Assembly: GCA_016342355.1 (NCBI GenBank)
Contig: JAEINP010000008.1
Location: forward strand, 61,531-125,530
Length of the DNA stretch: 64,000 bases
Direction of reading: 5' to 3'
From: Desulfatibacillum sp.
GTDB taxonomy: Bacteria; Desulfobacterota; Desulfobacteria; Desulfobacterales; Desulfatibacillaceae
The notes below the pieces were generated by a model. It had not been told where the DNA came from. It made no database searches and worked only from the letters and a program-made list of their open reading frames with translations. The first letter of the stretch is position 1. Each line of letters opens with the position of its first letter. Below, one piece after another: positions 61,194-64,000 of the stretch. Made by a program: the position numbers and the translations under genes.

Positions 61194-64000
61194 TTAAATA
61201 ACATCCCGAACGCAAAATCCCACGTCCCTCACCTCGTAAATGCGGATATTGTCCTTCCACAAACTGCCGTCCGCTTTCACAACCTTACCGCCGTTTTTAT
61301 CCTCAATGCTTTTCACATGCAGTTCCAGGCTCATGCGCTGGTTGGAAGGAATGATCTGGCCCCGATATTTCCACACAATGGTGTCCTTCATTTGGGTGAA
61401 ATAAGGATTGGCGAATTCCGTCCCAATGCCTTGGCGCAAGGCGAAAACCTGCAATGCCTGAAGCATGGCCTCCACCCCCAAAGAACCCGGCATGACCGGA
61501 TCATTATGAAAATGACAGGGATAAAACCAGTCTTTCGCGTCTACCATCTTATCCGCATAAACATACCCGTGGCCGAATCGGCCCGAATTTTCCACCATAA
61601 GGACTCTATCTAAAAACTGCAATTGTTTTCCAGCCAGTCCATAATGGGGCTTTTCCCGGGTTCGGGAATAGAATGGAGGAGTGGCTTCCCTGAGATCCAC
61701 CTCAATGACTATCGCGTCATCTTGCAAAAACTCTCGGGTGTGCAGGGGATGATTATTCACGCCGCCGTCCAGACCGATCTGGTCCGCCAGGGCTTCCCTG
61801 GAAAAATACCCAAAGGCCGCCGTTCCCTTGTAGAACGCCTCACCGTCCACAGCCAGTTCAAACCCGAATTTCTGGATGATGGACCCCCCGGCCTTGGCGG
61901 TGGTAATCAACTGGGACCGGTTGGTGATGGTGCGGCCCCGCAGGTCCGGCAGGCTGCTTAAAAATCCCTCCCCGTCCAAATTGCGGAAAAACATGTCCTT
62001 TTCCGGAATGAGCAGAGTCGTTTGCATATAGGTGGAAATAAACCCGCACGGCTGTAAGGCGATTTCCATAAGCATGGAATACGGCAGTATTGCGGGCCAC
62101 CCATTCTGCACACAAAACCAGGCGTCCCGGGGCACATCGTATTCCGAAACCACGCTGGCCGGATTGCGAAAATCCCTGGGCTGGCCCGTCACTTCCAAAA
62201 CCCGGGAAATAAGCTGCAAATCGCCGTTGGGAGTCCGGGGCGGCTGGCGGTTTTCATAAATTTGAAAGGCCGGGCCAAAACATTTGGTGATGTCGCCAGT
62301 GGCGAATTCCACCAAATCCTTTTGGTCAAACACGGGAGTGGCTTTGGGGTTGGTTTCAATCGGCTTCAAATTGACCACGGGATTCTTTTCAGCCAGACGC
62401 ACCCCCAAATCCTTGAAATCCACAACCACCTTGTCGCCCAGCAAAATATCCACATCAGCCACGGCATAGGGCTCGGGCTCCAGGCCGATTTCCTTCACCT
62501 CCATGCGATAGGTAAGCAGGGTGTCAGTGGGCACAACCTGGCCCCGGCAACGCACCTTTTGAGGCAGGCCCAGGATGGGCTGAAACCGGGCATCCCGGGT
62601 TTTGGTCTGGAGCCCCAGGAACAGGGTGAAAAACTGCAACAACTGCACGCATCCTTCCGCCATAAGGGACCCGGCCATTACCTCGTCATCCTTGAAATGG
62701 CAAGGAAAATACCAATGATCAGGCCGCAGATCCTTGTGGGCGACCACCTTGCCCAGGCCCCGGGGACCGCCTGTGGGGTCCACGGACTCCACCCGATCCA
62801 CCATAAGCATTTGTTGGGCCGCGAACTTCAGCGATGAATTGGCCCCTGCCTGGTCGTAATCCTTTCCAAAGCATCGGGCTGGCCTGCCTTCGATGATATG
62901 CAACAGATCCTCCGTTTCAAAGGAACGCCTATGGCAATCCAGCAGAGGGGTAAAATGACCGGGAGCAATCCGGCTGCGTTCTTCTTTTTCCCCCTGAGTT
63001 CGGATGATGCCCTTGCCTGCCGCCAGTTCCTCGTCCGAGAAAAATCCTGCGCACCCGCCGTCCATGGTCAAAACCAGCCTGTCGTCCACAAAGCATTCGT
63101 AACTGAAGAAAAAAAGCAGGTTGCCGGCGTTCCTTGCAAAGGAATTGATGGATATGTCGTACCGAAGAGTATCGCCTTCCTTGGCAAGGTCTTCCATAAA
63201 GGTGAGGGTGCAGTCCAACAGGCGATAGACCCGGTGGCTCTTGCATTCAAAATCGATTCCCAAAAAGCTGATGAGCAGCAAATCGCACTGGCCAGACTCT
63301 ACGGAAACCGCCCAGGGAATTTGCCCGTCGATCAAAAACCAGGCGTTCTTTTCAATGTCAAACTCGGTAGTCATGGTGCAGGGCTTGAACTCGCCCCGTA
63401 TGGCGTCAAGTTTGGTCACCCGGCTTACCAGCAGATAGGGGTCCATGGGCAGGCGCACACGCCGCTTGTAGGTGTCTATGATGGAATATTCCGGGCCGAA
63501 AACCCGGGCAATACTGCCTTTGGCAAAGGTTTCCAAGTCACGCCTATCCCAAATCACCTGCTTTTCAGGTGGAACAAACGTAATGGGGGCTGGTGCGGGC
63601 TGTAACTTGGGTATTGCCGCACCCGTGCTATCTGGCAAAGATCCAACAGACTTTTCCAGTAAACCGGCCTGGATGCATATCAGCTTTTCCATTTCGAGCA
63701 GGGCGTGGGCGCGATTCCGCAAAAAAGCCCTGTGCCCGTCGCCGGCAAGGCGCTGGTTTTCCTCCAGCCTGTGATAGCCTGCGCCATGAGGACTTGCCGC
63801 CGGACGCACGAGCGGCCTTGGCGTACCCGGATTTTGCGTCGCGGATTGAGGAACCAATGCGGTGGGCTCTATCTTTTCCGGGACAACTTCCACCGGGTCT
63901 TCCGGTTTGGGAGTCTTCTGGCAAAATATGGCCCTTGCCCCTTCCAGGATAGCCGCCTCCATATTCTCACCGCCCAAAGTGACGGTTTTGATCAATTGTT
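61194..64000 (-). CDS. pfaC: PfaC-type multidomain Pfa synthase, C-terminal part with FabA-like dehydratases (5' end off window)
   Basis: An open frame of at least 935 codons that runs off the right edge; the TTG at 63995 is probably internal. The visible part starts with a tail of about 40 residues that may end a ketosynthase-like or chain-length domain (KTVTLGGENMEAAILEGARA). A Pro-rich linker follows, then four hotdog units in two pairs, as in PfaC DH1-DH2. The active units contain HWYFPCHFKDDEVMAGSL and DWFYPCHFHNDPVMPGSL, with the FabA-type His, and the partner Glu follows in each (MAEGCVQLL, GVEAMLQAL). It dehydrates and isomerises the growing acyl chain. PfaD and the PPTase follow. Confidence 0.88.
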   Translation of the reverse strand, partial: QLIKTVTLGGENMEAAILEGARAIFCQKTPKPEDPVEVVPEKIEPTALVPQSATQNPGTPRPLVRPAASPHGAGYHRLEENQRLAGDGHRAFLRNRAHALLEMEKLICIQAGLLEKSVGSLPDSTGAAIPKLQPAPAPITFVPPEKQVIWDRRDLETFAKGSIARVFGPEYSIIDTYKRRVRLPMDPYLLVSRVTKLDAIRGEFKPCTMTTEFDIEKNAWFLIDGQIPWAVSVESGQCDLLLISFLGIDFECKSHRVYRLLDCTLTFMEDLAKEGDTLRYDISINSFARNAGNLLFFFSYECFVDDRLVLTMDGGCAGFFSDEELAAGKGIIRTQGEKEERSRIAPGHFTPLLDCHRRSFETEDLLHIIEGRPARCFGKDYDQAGANSSLKFAAQQMLMVDRVESVDPTGGPRGLGKVVAHKDLRPDHWYFPCHFKDDEVMAGSLMAEGCVQLLQFFTLFLGLQTKTRDARFQPILGLPQKVRCRGQVVPTDTLLTYRMEVKEIGLEPEPYAVADVDILLGDKVVVDFKDLGVRLAEKNPVVNLKPIETNPKATPVFDQKDLVEFATGDITKCFGPAFQIYENRQPPRTPNGDLQLISRVLEVTGQPRDFRNPASVVSEYDVPRDAWFCVQNGWPAILPYSMLMEIALQPCGFISTYMQTTLLIPEKDMFFRNLDGEGFLSSLPDLRGRTITNRSQLITTAKAGGSIIQKFGFELAVDGEAFYKGTAAFGYFSREALADQIGLDGGVNNHPLHTREFLQDDAIVIEVDLREATPPFYSRTREKPHYGLAGKQLQFLDRVLMVENSGRFGHGYVYADKMVDAKDWFYPCHFHNDPVMPGSLGVEAMLQALQVFALRQGIGTEFANPYFTQMKDTIVWKYRGQIIPSNQRMSLELHVKSIEDKNGGKVVKADGSLWKDNIRIYEVRDVGFCVRDVI

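Overview
The window looks like chromosome from a complete-oxidiser, sulfate-reducing deltaproteobacterium (Desulfobacterota). The basis is a full dsrMKJOP set preceded by an RsbRD-type gene, the flgM/DVU0524-type pair, a FabA-like PUFA-synthase (Pfa) locus, and a mid-50s GC content. A Desulfatibacillum-like relative is the best guess, but that is inference. I saw no rRNA, tRNA, IS element, prophage or CRISPR array.

Region 1 (1-14063, minus strand) is one tightly packed, translationally coupled operon of 13 genes. It makes a modified nonulosonic acid of the pseudaminic/legionaminic type, most likely for flagellin glycosylation. The order from the promoter is pseB (with an N-terminal MerR-type DNA-binding domain), pseC, a Gfo/Idh/MocA oxidoreductase, a cytidylyltransferase-aminotransferase fusion, pseG, a sugar formyltransferase, pseI/neuB, a PseA-type amidotransferase with its HisH- and HisF-like partners, a second formyltransferase-fold protein lacking the catalytic Asn/His, a GNAT acetyltransferase, and a DUF4910/M28-like protein that runs off the left edge. 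A consensus-perfect sigma-54 promoter faces this operon. In the opposite direction, a sigma-28-type promoter and a second, weaker sigma-54-like site face a DVU0524-like gene and flgM. The 458-bp intergenic region is therefore a flagellar-hierarchy control point.

Region 2 (15.4-22.6 kb) holds three uncharacterised genes for very acidic, low-complexity proteins: a zinc-ribbon protein, a protein with 90-bp tandem repeats, and a 934-residue protein with 180-bp tandem repeats and a C-terminal FGE-sulfatase-like domain. A stand-alone cheD, an amidohydrolase and a small Cys protein follow. Region 3 (22.6-32.2 kb) is mostly housekeeping: pgk, a TVP38/TMEM64 membrane protein, an unknown, a short GNAT of N-acetylglutamate-synthase type, a class A PBP, a CPBP protease, a membrane/HEAT protein and malic enzyme. 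Region 4 (32.4-38.1 kb) is dsrMKJOP with the RsbRD-type gene.

Region 5 (38.9-49.0 kb) has a pentapeptide-repeat potassium-channel-like protein. It also has a six-gene TetR/LolA-like/two FtsX permeases/ATPase/outer-membrane-protein operon that looks like an envelope-spanning export system, a phosphotriesterase-family hydrolase and an acyl-CoA synthetase. Region 6 (49.6-58.6 kb) has an unknown membrane protein, smc-ftsY, an HU-type gene, an orphan ABC-2 permease and two small unknown genes. Region 7 (58.7-64.0 kb, minus) has a PfaC-type multidomain dehydratase (truncated by the right edge), PfaD and an Sfp-type phosphopantetheinyl transferase, i.e. the end of a polyketide-type fatty acid or hydrocarbon synthase locus.
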